This document shows positions 45,222 to 57,749 of a stretch of 64,000 bases of DNA, piece by piece (the stretch's first letter is position 1; every line of letters begins with the position of its first letter). The position numbers and the translations under genes are program-made. The notes under the pieces are model-generated. The model was not told the DNA's origin. It saw only the letters and a program-made list of their open reading frames with translations, and made no database searches. Origin of the DNA: Polytrichum commune (taxonomy: Eukaryota; Streptophyta; Polytrichopsida; Polytrichales; Polytrichaceae); the NCBI GenBank assembly GCA_950295325.1, contig OX485804.1:8122001-8186000 (forward strand), written 5' to 3'.

Positions 45222-47375
45222 GTCCTGGAGGATGAGGATCCTCGCGACAGTCGAGTCGCTGCCACCAATTGCTCGGGCTCTACGACTGATGCAGGGCTAC
45301 TTAATGACGACGGGTGCCGACTGAATATCCAGATCAGGGCCAGGGGAGTGGGGATCCTCACGACAAATTGGGATCCTGCCAACACGGGGTGGGCACCAAT
45401 CTGTCTTGCTGTACTACTACAGTACCTGTGCGTGTGATATTGCAGCAGAAGCATGAGGATTCTCACGGCAATTCGGGTTTTGGCAGCATGGAGGGGTAGG
45501 CAGCAAGCGCTCGGGAATGATTACTTGTGGTCCAGGAGGATGAGGATCCTTGCGACGCTCCAGTCATTGCCAACACGGAGTGGGCACGGGTCGAGACTGA
45601 GCGGCGAGGATGAAGAAAGAGTAGATTGCGAGAACAAACATCGTCGCCGTTGCTCGGTGGAGATCCATGATCACGGTCACCTGTACACAACATCGTGGAC
45701 ATGTTCTTTGCAATCCTACAAGTCATACCGTGTCACATATTATACCTAGATTTCTTCGGTAATTATCTATTGCGAAAAAGGAAGATCTCAGTTCCTTCAC
45801 GAATTAGGCCAGGTGGCCCTATAGTCTCCATGCAAGAACTCGTATGTGAATTTCTTTCCGTCAGCAGACTTTCCTTGCGGACATGAAAAGAATTGATCCA
45901 GCTGAAATTCACAGACATCAACCAGAAATCAATGACGTGAACCTCACCTTGATTAACATGTCGGCCATTGTCAGGCCTAAAGATTGATTCCCTACTAAAT
46001 CACGAGGATCTCTCGAAAAGTTAGGTCAGGCTTGCTTGGAGTTGCAAGCCAAACACGGCCACCGGTGCTCGGTAGCGATCCATGATCACGATCACCTGTA
46101 CACAACATCATCCACATGTTCATTGCAATCCTACAAGATATGTGTCACATACACCTATATTTCATTGCGTAATCCAGCATCCTTGCGGAACGACGAGTTT
46201 CTTTAGGAATTACCTATTGCGAAAAAGAAAGATTTAGAATCCTTCCTGAAATCTTAGGCAATGTTCTGTACCTAGTCTCGAAGGAAGAACTCGTATGTGA
46301 CTTTTCTTTCTGCTAGAAGACATGGAAAGAATTGGATCCACCTGCAACTTTTCATACAATCACAGACGTCAACCAGAAATTAATTAATGCAACAAACCCC
46401 ACCTTGATGAACATGTCAGCCAATGTCGGGCCAAAAAATCTATTCGTCACTAAATCAGGAATCTCTAAAAAGCTTGGTCAAGCTTGTGCGGAGTCGATTT
46501 GCAATCACGAGGCGCATGGCACTTTTCACAGCGATAAACAACAGCGACCAAACAAATGACACTTCAGAGGGACGGACAGAAAACGCACCTTAGAACGATG
46601 GACCTATGCAAATTGTCCCCGAAGCTGATCCAGAGAATGAAGGTACGCAGCTGGGAAATTTTTCTTACCTTAAATAGGACACAACTGGGGTAGTAAATTA
46701 AAGAACACCTCGAGGCTGCTGGTTTCTCACCTTCCAATGAAGCAAACAGTAATGAAGAGCCATGTCACAAAAAGATGTTAAACAATTCTCGCCTTATGAT
46801 TCTAGTTATGTTAATTGTTGAACTTCACAATGTAGACAAATATGATCGATGCAATTTTAGAAATTAGACAGCTCGGGTCGAAGCAAATGTACTAATGATC
46901 CATAGGCATCCGAGGTTACAAGATTTATTGAAACCCCAATGGGACCTCGGTGAAACGATTGGAGAACACCGAACAGAGATGAACTTGAGTTAGGGAGTCA
47001 GAGAGATTGACAGCTTCAGATTCCACTTATACTGCTAGAAAATAGAACTCGTACCACTGCAGGAGGATCACTAACAGCGCACTTAGAAATTGAGCAAGAA
47101 TCTTCGGAAAAAGTGTGGCGGTATTATTCGAATCAAGTTCATTGTTGAACTTCAAGCTGATCAGTAAAGCATTTGCATCGCCAAAGCTGTCTGAATTCGA
47201 AAGCTATGGTCGATGCAAATGCATTCCTGATCCAAAGACCACATCTGAGATTACATAGAAAAGTTAAACCCCAATGAAACGATTGGAGAACATAGAAGAA
47301 CTTAAATTAGGAATTCGAAGAGATTGACGATAAATATCGCACTTAGAACTCGAGCAAGACAGTCGGGAAGTGCGA
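45222..47375. repeat. Cluster of direct duplications of three different units
   Basis: (1) 45,222-45,600: about four diverged units with GGATGAGGATCCT.GCGACA and TGCCAACACGG.GTGGGCAC. (2) Two adjoining units of about 400-450 bp, 45,645-46,052 and 46,055-46,510, each with GATCCATGATCACG.TCACCT, CCTATTGCGAAAAAG-type sequence, AACTCGTATGTGA and ACCAGAAAT.AAT. (3) 46,850-47,110 and 47,200-47,375, both with AACCCCAAT and GAAACGATTGGAGAACA. GC content is higher in unit 1 than in its surroundings. Open frames here are short and overlap on both strands; no protein family is recognised. Confidence 0.65.
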
Positions 47376-50300
47376 ATGAAATGACATTTCATGAACTTTC
47401 TTCAACCTTTGCTCCCTGCACTGCAGAGGTTTCAACTTCCATAACCTAGATGGGTCTTGAATCATTACTTTTCTACTTTTTCCCACTTTCCCTACAATCT
47501 TAAGCACATGTTTAGTACGAAATTATTAGCAAACCCGAATCGAGGTTGTAATCATCTTCGTCATTATCTTTGGAGTTTGTATGAGTATGTTATTTTTTTG
47601 TTTTTGTCGAAGTGGAGATTCTCGCCTTTTATAGATGATCATATGGTACCTACATTGAATACAAGATCTAGAGTAATCAAAACAATTTGAGCTCATAGTC
47701 ATAATATTTTCAGCAAGTTTAGCTTGCATTCTGGGACACAAAATTTTGGCCATCTAGTGCTTGAATCACTTGTAAAATAAATATATGACAGACTTTGATC
47801 TGTGGGTGATTCTAAGTGTTTATACTATGATGGGTGGACGCATGTGTGGATCCTTTTGTAATGGGGAGGGATCAATGAACCATGTAGCCCTAGCACTAAC
47901 TAGGATTTAAGTAATTATGGACCAAAGACTTCAAGTCCAAAAGTAGTAATGCATCTGAGAGTAATTTTTGCATAGTTGAGATGCACATTGCATAACAATT
48001 CATTTGTAGGAAGAAACTAGACAAAATTGATGAAATCTCTAATTATACATAATTTGAGAACCAATATGGTCAAATGCTCTCTCTAGATTTGTATGGTTTT
48101 TACAAATGACATAGTGTGCATGCAACTAAGACGTGCTAGAACAAGAGATGCAATCCACATCTAAGAGCTTCATTTCTATCATGAGGTATGTCGATAGACG
48201 TGCAAAAATCAAATTTCATTTTGTCTAGATTTCATGAACAAGTCTAGATTTACCCAAAACATAGTTCATTGTAGATATACATTAGGATAGGGAGGTAGAT
48301 AGAAATTATAAATAATGATAAATACTTCACCCTACTTAGTAATGTTATATCCAATTTTGTGTTGGCACATGTCTTTTGGGGTCCATTCTTAGATCCACGT
48401 GTAACTACACACATGCACTCAAATAAAAGTGTCCAATACAGATGAGTAATCAATTCATGTCTACCGCTTTAATACCATGACAACTTCAATAGTTAATTTA
48501 TTCAATTTTAAAATGAAACTACCACATGTCACAAAACTAGTGATCGAAACTTGTGAAACAATGGATGTGGCGGGGATGTGGCACAAAAATAAACTACAAT
48601 TTATTATGTGAAGTGTTGTATTCAACATGATATTACATTATCTACACATGAAAGGGTTGGAGCCACAAACTCAGGATCAAAGGATTGAGCACAAACTGCA
48701 CTTAAATTGCAACTGTTGTTGTCAATTGTAATACCATAGTCCCAGAATGGTTTACATTATTCGTTGTCGAATCACTAATTTATTGTTAAGATTTGATGTC
48801 AACCAATAGTATACTTTACTAGAGCCTCACTGGACTCATATTCAAGTGAATCTAAACATAAATGCAAAATCCTCAGGGAGTGCACTATTCATTAAAACCA
48901 AGCATCACGTGCGTGCATGCCCCTTATTAAAATACCCCTATATACATTCTATTTTTGCTAAAATCAAGCAATATACTTACAAATCTCATTGCTTCAAAAT
49001 ACATTTCCATACGTACACAAGGGTCCAAAAACAAATATAGAAATTGTATATAACATGTGTACAAATGTTTGGAAATGCACCCTATTATATGTATAATATC
49101 AAATCATGGATTTTTAGTTATAAAGTCGTTACTTAGTGGATGAAAAAACACATGATTCTTGGTCCAGGTCTGACTTGAACGCGTAAACGCGTAAATGCGT
49201 ACTTTACATATATTTTTCTATAGCCTCATGTACATCTACTTCTTGCTTAATAGCAATATGTCTCTTGTAAGTACATTTTGTACATGTTTGTTTTAAATAA
49301 TACCCCTTTTGTGCACCCACGTGTATAAATACAGTACTTGAACAGTGCACTCCCTGGGGCAAAATCTGGACTTTTGGTTTGCTTCAGTTATAACAATAGA
49401 TCCATTGATACAATTCTAGAAATTTTATGAGATATGTGAACCCTTCATGAAAAAATATATTTTTTAATGTTAAATATATGTAGTATTATATGATAAGGAT
49501 TGGAAATATGATTAAAAGAAGACTGTCATAATATTATCATGATCAACTTTGCATATTCCATCATAGGATTCTACCATATTGGAGGGATCCTACAACATGT
49601 TATGATTCTGGACTTGGACCAAGGCTAGTTTTACTTAAATATTAGTTCTTGTTCTCTTTATTAAAAAAATTTGACAACAAATCACAAAATAATATAGTAA
49701 GTGTCAAAATTGCTATGGCAATGCAATTGTTGAATTTCCAATCCATCGCCCACTTACTGCCCACCGCCACCAATCTCAAATGCAAGAGATCACTTACATC
49801 TTTTGGTGGGTGGTTGAAAGGGGGGGGCGATTAGCTAGGGGCTAACTCAATGCACTCGAGTGAGCCTTCATAACATTGCTAAGCCTCAAGATTCCTCATT
49901 ATTTCTAAATAGAAGAGATTCCATGTTCCATGAAGACCTTGTTGCAACACTTAAACTTAGGTTTTCGTTTTTTGAGAATTATAACATGTTTATTCCCGGT
50001 TCTTGGCTATATTATTTTCCTGCCTAGGTGAGGGAGATGAAGCCAAACAATGTTATGACTTATGACTTGAGATGAAAAATAGTTTCTTGATCAAATGGTT
50101 GTCTACCATGAATAGCTTGAGTTCCCAACCCATCAATTGTTACCACTCAACGCTCTTAAGCACGTCCCTTGTCTTTGATCACATAGTGTTGCTATCAAGT
50201 GTTAGATCTAAACTTGAGTTAGCCCACTTGTAGGATGAAACACAATTTCTTTGGTCAAAAATTTTACAACTTGGGGGAATGAGCCCCCTCACTTGTACTG

Positions 50301-50429
50301 AGGATGGATGAAGGTTGGAAGCAAGTTTGGGAGGGATACCAAACTTATCACACACACCCCACATGTCTAACACCAGCCGAAAGTAAGAACCTCACTTTCA
50401 CATGCCACTTTGTTATCATGGGATTATTC
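47376..50429. other. Intergenic, R5 and R2 copies
   Basis: No gene recognised. 47,900-48,270 is the uninterrupted R5 copy that shows the empty site for the insertion at 39,539. 48,350-48,440 resembles an inverted R2 piece (GGCACATGTCTTTTGGGGTC). 49,640-50,400 holds only short frames. Confidence 0.4.
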
Positions 50430-51080
50430 TGCTCCCTTTGCTTTTACCCTCAATCTTAGGCTCTCTTTATTTTTAATTATTTTCTTTTATCTTGAAGTTA
50501 AATTTTCTTTGTTTCTTGTCTCAAAGTTAGGCTTTCTTTGCTCTTTATTTTGAGGTCACATTCTCTTTGCTATTTGTTATTTGTTTTTAAGAATTCGGAC
50601 TCTCTTTGCTCTTCGTCCTAAGCTTAGGTCTTCTTTGTTCTCTGTCTTGAGGTTACGAAATGATGTTTTAAGTATTTTTGGACAAATCACTTGTTCAAAA
50701 ATAATAAGGTATGTGCACTTGTGAGGACAGAAACATCGAATGACAATAACAAAAGCAACAACATAGCAACCACAACTTTGATTGGTTATATTCCATGTTT
50801 CCAAACCACCATATCGTGTGTTTTGCAATCTAGTGTATGTCATATTGGTAATTAGAATTGTCTAAAATCTCATACATAAATCAACTTATAATTGAATCCT
50901 AGTTTTAGGTTCTCTTTGCTATAGCTTATTTGCTATGTTTTCAAGTTTGATAAGCTTTCTTTGCTCTTTGTCTCAAGATTAGGTTCTCTTTATTCTTTGT
51001 TCAAGTTATGGCCTTTGCTTATGGTCTCAAGATTAGGCTCTCAATGCTTTTTATTTCAAAAGTTGACTTTATTTTTCTTG
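50430..51080 (+). repeat. Degenerate tandem repeat, unit about 40 bp, in two blocks
   Basis: Loose units of the form AGGTTCTCTTTGCTCTTTGT followed by CTCAAGATT recur through 50,430-50,660 and 50,895-51,080. The intervening about 230 bp is ordinary sequence. Units vary in length and are much diverged, so the array is old. Confidence 0.6.
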
Positions 51081-51974
51081 GTCTTCACCTATTTGCCATT
51101 TAATTCAAATTATCTTCAATACTTGTGTCATAACATCACTTGTTCCATAATGTTTACCTCTTCATATTGGAAATCCTTTGGAGTTTACAACCACCTTGAT
51201 TTAAACTTATGTATAAAAAAATTATTATGTAAGGGTTTTTAAACATGTTTTTATTTGGTCATTATGTTGTTGCACTCTCAATTTCAAACCATGGCAAGCT
51301 AATTTACATGTGCATCAAGTTTTGCATTACAAAGGAAACATGATCATGTTTTCAGGCTGATTAAAGGCTTGCAGGATGTATTGCAAAGAAAAAGAAACTC
51401 ATATGATTAAAAAAAAAATTAAATTAAATCTGATTAGATAAGATTTTTACCAAATAGATACTCATAATGGTATAACAATATGATATAAATTTGTCAATGC
51501 ATTCATTATTTCATTCTCATCTACAAAGCAAAAGCCATTAGAGCCCCGCCATAAAATTTATTGCATGTTCTCCACGTGGAATGTAATAGTACATGACATT
51601 GGGCGCCAAAACAATCAAATACAGATGTCCATTACCCTGCATAGGTTTAAGTGAAAGTGATTCAAAACTATGGATTAACTCTGAATTTTGTGAAGGAAGA
51701 AATCTTAAACATATGAGACAAAGACACGTTGATCTACAAAGCCAAGCAGTTTACGTTGCCAAAAAAATCCTCATAAAAAGTCTATATATGTTAGGAGACA
51801 GTGCAGTAGTGTGCAAATAGATATATTGAACACCTCATTGTCTAGAATTTCTTTAAAACGTGATAAAATTACATTAAATTGATGTCCTTATCAAAATATT
51901 TGTAATGGTGCCCTCAAGTTCATAATGATTTCAAGGATTGTGAAATAAAAATTACAACTTTAAAATATTTAATT
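51081..51974. other. Intergenic, nothing recognised
   Basis: AT-rich sequence without a supported feature. A 75-codon frame at 51,593-51,820 has no recognisable motif. Confidence 0.4.
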
Positions 51975-52223
51975 GGTCCGAAATGACCCTAAACTACCGG
52001 ATGATAGTGGAGAGGTACCCAAATCCGAATGGAGTGGTTGGTAGTTCGATTCTCGGCTCTGAAATCTTCTCTTTACTTGACGGAAAAACCAAGAGCCCAC
52101 CCACCGTAAAGTAAGCAGTATACCCCACCCTGCACAAAGGGATCCTTGAGCAAGGTAGGGCCAATGGGCTCAACTTCACATCGGATTGCTTGACATTGTA
52201 TTTTTTATTTTTTATTTTTTATT
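51975..52223 (+). mobile_element. tRNA-derived SINE, copy 1
   Basis: The head has RNA polymerase III-like boxes: TAGTGGAGAGG (A-box-like) and GTAGTTCGATTCTC (B-box-like) about 30 bp apart. The body includes CTTCTCTTTACTTGACGG, AAGAGCCCACCCACCG and CTTGAGCAAGGTAGGGCCAA, ends ACATCGGATTGCTTGACATTG, and is followed by a short-repeat tail of TTTTTTA units to about 52,223. The order of tRNA-like head, body and simple tail is that of a SINE. An inverted second copy lies at 57,750-58,261 and a body fragment at about 35,650. Membership in a named plant SINE family (Au-like was considered) needs a database check. Confidence 0.65.
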
Positions 52224-52983
52224 CGATGATTTGGTTCCCAATGAGATCAATGATAATATTTGCATTCTAGAATGGAGAGGCAATAAAATTTAACTTCGCT
52301 ACAAGGATCAACGATTGTTGTTGTTGTTTACCACTACGAGGTAGAATTTAGATATCCAAATGTATTACACTCATCCATATTTGCACACCTGAACTCTACC
52401 TCATAGTGACAAAGAACCAATGTCACGACATAAAATCTTTGTATTTTTTAGAACTATGTTGATTGTCGATTATTTTTTTTCATTGTAAAAATCAAACTCG
52501 CTTATGTGTGCATGACATGTCAATTTTTTGCCCAAATTGTTGTTTTCGAATAAGCAACATAATTTGAATTTTGTCAACTTGAATGGCACATGAAATTGTA
52601 CACAAAGTGTTGTTGCATGTATATATTAAACAGATTAAAAGGATATATACACAAAAATAAGAATCCGTCATAGGTTCGTCCACCTTAAGGAGGTGCAAGA
52701 GGTGTTTTGTGCTTTAAATAGATATGCTTTTATTGAAAGGCTAATCTAAAACAGTTTCTATTCCTTGCATGCATATTCAAGTCTCATGTGCATTGTTTGA
52801 GGAAATGTACGAGGAACACTTCAAGAATTCATAGGATATGCATCTTGAGTCCAAAAATTATAAGTTCAATGCTCATGTTCTTCATTTGAGTTTGCTACTA
52901 TGTTCAGATAATCTCTACATTGTTTTAGGATCTCTACATATGTTCAAACATTGGAAGCAATCATTATAGGCTCATCTATCTTA
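52224..52983. other. Intergenic, nothing recognised
   Basis: AT-rich, no gene or clear repeat seen apart from the TTA that flanks the next element at 52,981-52,983. Confidence 0.4.
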
Positions 52984-53537
52984 GGATTGGTTTATACCAT
53001 GGACCATGAAATCAGATCATGGAAGATGGCCTTGTTCCTTGGTCCAACTTGATGGTCCAACATTCATGATCCAATTTCTTTAAAAAAATCAATTTACAAA
53101 GCCTTTGGGCCCCTCACTAGGTATAAACAAATGTGGATCAAGAGGAATGACCATGCACCAAAAGTGAATGTGCTGATTTTTTTTAATATATGCCCAAATT
53201 AAGTTTGACCATTCTCTTCTCTTCATCTTCTCTTCATCTTCTCTTCCCCAAAAGATATTTCATGATGAAATGATTATAACATCATTTCTCTACCATGGGC
53301 CTTTGCTTTTTCTACTAGAGTACATCTTTTGCCTCTCCCTCTGCAAAACCCATTGGACCATGTCAGTGGATAACATAGGCCTTAAAATATGCCTTTTGGG
53401 GACCTCGAACTCCATGGTCACTATGACATTTTTTTCCCTTGATGTAAACCGAAGTGGTTTCGGTATGAGTGCAACAGCCAATCACATATATTATAGGGCC
53501 TTGGGACGACTTCATGGTCCATGGTGTAAACAACCCC
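52984..53537. mobile_element. TIR element with TTA target duplication (554 bp)
   Basis: The left end GGATTGGTTTATACCATGGA and right end, reverse complemented, GGGGTTGTTTACACCATGGA continue in common to ACCATGAA. TTA flanks both sides (52,981-52,983, 53,538-53,540). GGTCCA and ATGGACCAT motifs recur inside, e.g. CCTTGGTCCAACTTGATGG and CATTGGACCATGTCAG. The 3-bp TTA duplication suits PIF/Harbinger, but the terminus differs from the GGGCC..TTCACAC group, so it is a second family. The 104-codon frame across it is not a gene. Confidence 0.75.
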
Positions 53538-53540
53538 TTA

Positions 53541-55318
53541 GATGTGCTTGGAGAAAACAAAAAATGAAATTGCTATTGAATTAATAAATGAAGCAACACC
53601 ATAATTCATGCAAACTATGCAATAAACATGCATGGTCCATTCCACTATATGGTCTAATGGTGTCCTATGATGGTCGATTTTAAATACAGAGTCATAGACT
53701 TCATAAGAATCTCGTGCAAGAAAACCAGTGCTAAGGGTGAGTTCCCATGTAGGATGCTCGCCCACTAGATTCTAGTGGGAATAAGGGCAAATCCATTCCA
53801 ATGTAGAGGGAATCTGGTGGGGTAGGGTTCGTATGTGCCAACTACTCTCATCTTCCCAAATATGGGCCCACCTACTAACCTCCTCCTCCATGTTAAAACA
53901 TCCTCCTCCTAAAACTTTCAATCCTTCAGTGACCAACACTTGTATGTTAAAAAGTGGTTTAGTGGGCGCATGGATGTCTAGTGGCATGTGTCCATGGCCC
54001 TCCACATTCTAGTAGGCCACCAAAATGTGGTTGGTTGACGGCTTGTGCTTATCTACATGCAAACTCCTCCAACCCACTATTATCTAGAATCTGGTCCATT
54101 TACTCGCTGACCCATTATGCAAAAGGTACGTTGTTAGAGTGGAAAGTACTGAATAACGAGACGAGCGGTCTACATGGAAACTCACCCTAAGACCATGGAA
54201 TTTCCGTACTCAAATGGACTTTCAAAAAGCAATGTTTAGATGAAGAAAAAAAAAAGGAAAAGAACGTGAGGATCAACAGTGGCCCTTGAGAGGAATGTCT
54301 ATGACTTATCATGCCTTTCAAGCGCCCAATGCATGAGCCATGGTGAAATGTCTTACTCTTTGAGCTAGGCCCCCATCAACAACACCCAAAGTCAACTATA
54401 CTACATTATATAAATGATTTTGTGGGTTGATTCCACTCCAAAATTAGCATTAAATACCCCAAACTACTAAGTTTATGGTATTCAATGTCACTATCTATTG
54501 GAAGTTACATAAAGCTATGCCTTTCTACTTTCTTACCAAGTCAAGTTGTTTAGGTTTTATGGTACAGTCTCCAAACACCTATTTGACCTTTGTTGGTCAA
54601 AATTGAAATGTTCAATATGGAACCCTAACATTGCATGATTCCATATAGTAAGTGGCACTAATTACAATAAATATTGCACACCGTTCATGGTATTTTGTGT
54701 CACTTATCATTCTAAACTAACCAAATCTACAACTAATTATTATATATTTCAATGTATAAAATTAGCATAAGGATGCACATAACATTACAAAACCTAGGGG
54801 TGTTGGTCCCTTTAAAAAAGGGGGAAGGCTATGTTCCAAGTTAATAGTTGGCCATGAATCTAGCATGTAGATACTTTGTTGCGTCATCGGTGACATGCAC
54901 AACTTGTGCCAGGCCCCACATATAGGTAGGCAAGTAGACAAGGTGCCATGTAGGCAATGGTTCACACTCTTCATGTTATTCAAAGAAACTCTTTGCACTT
55001 TGATAATTGAACCTTAGGTCCAACGTAGGTGCCAGTTTACCCTTATAAAGTGAATAGTTCCCAAGTTGAGTACTATTCATTTTGAAAGGGTAACCCAATA
55101 TAAGTGCCACATAATGCTCCCAAGATTTCCTGCACTAAGGATGCAACACCCAAGTGTTGAGTAATGTTATGTAATATGGACATTAAAGAGCATAGAAATA
55201 CCTCCCTTGATACAAGCTTCCATAATAAATAAGAAGTCTAATATTTACGTAACTCTAAATAGTAAGTGACATTAAGTACCATCGACATTGTAGTCTACTG
55301 AAAACCAATTCCATGAAC
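53541..55318. other. Intergenic, R3-type element remains
   Basis: No gene recognised. 54,470-54,510 (TTTATGGTATTCAATGTCAC) and 54,640-54,700 (GTAAGTGGCACTAATTACAA) are R3-type ends in inverted order about 200 bp apart, probably one decayed R3 MITE. Another R3 end occurs at about 55,260-55,300. Confidence 0.4.
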
Positions 55319-56080
55319 AGGGTGAACCAACCGCTAGTTACAGATGAACCAGTTGAATTTGAGAAATGTACAGTTGAAATTCAAGACTTCAAGATAATTA
55401 CCGATTGTTTTAAAAGAATCTATAGAGTATACATGATATTAACAACGAAAAACCAAAATCGCAACATGTGATCAGTTGGACTTGGAAACACTAGGATATT
55501 GACCGATTATGCCCAAAAATCTCCCCGAACACTAGCCCAATTGGGGTGAAATAATCACAAGCATGTGGGGGACATGTTATCTTTATACTAGACCCCCTTT
55601 CCTACAACAATAACTTAAGATTGGTGAGGATGAGCCCAAGCTCAAAGAGCAAGACATCTATTCTACGCAATGGACGGGGAGAATGGGCACGGGCCATTGC
55701 TTATGAATGAAGCAGTTGAGTTTGAGAAATAAGCAATTGAAGTTCAAGACCTCAGGAAAAGTATCAATCGTTTTAGAGGATTTTATAGAATATACCTCAA
55801 ATTAAGAAAGAAAAAATTGTAAGACGTCAATATGTAACCAGTTGGACTTGAAAATACTAGGATCTCGACCAGTTATTCCCATGATCTCCTCGGACCTTGA
55901 TTCTATGTAGCCCCGGTCCAATGAATGCGGAGAACCAACCTCTAGTTACATATGAATTGGCTGAGTTTGAGAAATAATTGGTTAAAGTTGAAGACTTCAA
56001 GAGAATTATACATCGTTTAAGAGGAATCTATGGAATATACCCCAATTCAAGAAGGAAAATTTGATACATCATAACATGTA
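55319..56080 (-). repeat. R1 dispersed repeats, three consecutive inverted copies
   Basis: R1 on the minus strand occurs at about 55,319-55,548, 55,690-55,905 and 55,920-56,080. Each has a GAGTTTGAGAAAT stretch, a GACTTCAAG..AATTA-type stretch and, in the first two, AACATGTGATCAGTTGGACT or ATATGTAACCAGTTGGACTT. The third stops at CATAACATGTA and resumes at 57,194 after an inserted element. Confidence 0.6.
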
Positions 56081-57193
56081 CAATCTTACCTCTTTAATAT
56101 GACACTCGATATTACGGCAACCTCAATATAATGACACAAATTTTGTAGACCAAATTCTCTACTTAAAGCATGCCTCTATATAATATTACGACTGTGACAT
56201 TGTTGATATGACACTCCTAGACCCCCAAAATGTCATACTATAAAGGTAACAAATGCGTGTATGATGGGTCACACACACACACACATATATATAAGTACAA
56301 AGTTAACGTTGAATTTATGTAACTTTCACATATGAAATGTGGATAAACAAAATCTTGATGTAAAATGATGTTAAAACATGGGAACTAAGGGAACTAGGTT
56401 CTCTATCTCAAAACCTAATCAAGAGACTCACCAGCTTCGAAACGGTTTTTCACCTAAACCCAAAACCAAGGTGCACACTATGTTTTTGAGCATTTTGAAC
56501 TTGATATTTTGATGTTGCTTTAATATGCATATTGTTGGAAAGCTCTCAAAATGCCACTTCTTTAGTGGTAGTTTTGTCCAACTTTGAGTTGTATTGGCAA
56601 GGTTATGAGCATTTGAAGACATGTTGAGTTTCTGCAATTGACTTCTAGACAATGATCTACCTTTTCATATTCTAAGGTTAGTTCTTATCTCATCTTCCTC
56701 ATCTACACGTTGTTGAAAAGCTGGTGAAATCGCACTTCAATTTGTGGTCACTTTGTTCAATTTTGAGTTGTCTTGGCAAAACTATGACATATTTGAAGGT
56801 TGGTCAAGTCTTAAAAGTTTATTTCAAAACAAAAATCTACCTTTGCACATTTTAAGGTCAATAAAGATCCGATCTTTTCGATCTACAATATTGTTCGAAA
56901 ACTATTGAAATAACGCATCATTTGGTGATAGTTTTGCTCGGTTTTGAGTTTGCTCTTGCAAACGTAATGAAATTGCAAGTCATACTGAAAAAGCTCAATG
57001 AAATATATGTAGCTAAAAATTTACATATTCACAAAGAAACCTGGAATAAATCCTCATTTTGTATACATGGCAAACTCTCTAACGTGTGTTTTCACAAAAG
57101 CACCTCGCTATTACAACAAAGAAGTCCAAGTTGTCATATCATTGAATATGTAACACCTCGGTAATATGACGGTTGTAAAGAGGTAGGGCCATG
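56081..57193. mobile_element. Mariner/pogo (Emigrant)-like element inserted in R1, TA duplication
   Basis: The left end CAATCTTACCTCTTTAATAT and right end, reverse complemented, CATGGCCCTACCTCTTTACA share (T)ACCTCTTTA. TA lies on both sides (56,079-56,080 and 57,194-57,195). Removing the insert with one TA restores the R1 phrase ACATGTAAC.GGTTGGAC seen in other copies, direct evidence of insertion. The terminal pattern resembles plant pogo-type elements whose ends carry AACCTCT. It is 1,113 bp long with no transposase motif seen. The interior carries an AC/AT microsatellite (about 56,271-56,291) and a roughly 180-bp tandem repeat. Confidence 0.65.
56534..57060. repeat. Tandem repeat, period about 180 bp, three diverged units
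   Basis: Units start at 56,534 (GTTGGAAAGCTCTCAAAATG), 56,712 (GTTGAAAAGCTGGTGAAATC) and 56,893 (GTTCGAAAACTATTGAAATA), giving periods of 178 and 181 bp. Each continues with a TTTGTCCAACTTTGAGTTGT-like block and a GGCAA..TATGA.CATTTGAAG-like block. The period is that of many plant satellites. The units lie inside the mariner/pogo-like element. Confidence 0.7.
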
Positions 57194-57260
57194 TAACTGG
57201 TTGGACTTTGGGAACACTATAATTTTGACCCATTGTGCCCGAAAATTCGCCCCGGACGCT
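57194..57260 (-). repeat. R1 remainder after the inserted element
   Basis: ACTGGTTGGACTTTGGGAAC, TTTTGACCCATTGTGCCCG and TCGCCCCGGACGC continue the R1 copy interrupted at 56,080. Confidence 0.6.
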
Positions 57261-57299
57261 GCCCGGGCCCAAAACATGGACACACACACACACAAAGCT

Positions 57300-57590
57300 C
57301 GGATGTAATTTGTGATGGGCAAGGGGTGGGCCAGGTGGCGACAATTTGAGGGCCCTCATTGGCGGGCATTATATGGGGAGGGTGGTAATGAAGGGGTGTG
57401 TCATCGGAGGGGTTTACTTTATTGTATTGTATTGTATTGTATTGTGTTGTATTGTATTGGAGTTTGGGGTGATAAGGTGGTCCACCCACAGGCCTTGCTG
57501 ATGTGTCGAGGAAGAAAAAGGGCCCGGCCCATGTCCGAGAATCCCTCCGTTCCCTTCAACGTCCGTACCCGGGCAATGGGAAGCAGTGCC
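57300..57590 (-). repeat. GC-rich dispersed element, copy 2, with (ATTGT)n
   Basis: Inverted relative of the island at 30,050: CAATTTGAGGGCCCTCATTG, GATGTGTCGAGGAAG, GGGCCCGGCCCATGTCCGAG, AATCCCTCC. A pentanucleotide run of ATTGT with one GTTGT variant (57,421-57,459) lies inside and is absent from the other copy. Confidence 0.55.
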
Positions 57591-57749
57591 CAAATATCTT
57601 TCTAGCCTTTAATGGGAATACAGTATACAGCCCTCAAATTTCAATGACCTCTGAATTCAAAATCGTTATTCTTCTTCTTTATTCAAAGCACCATTAATAC
57701 TATGATGCGACTAATAAGATGTGTGGGCCTTATGTGGTCATGCTCGTCG

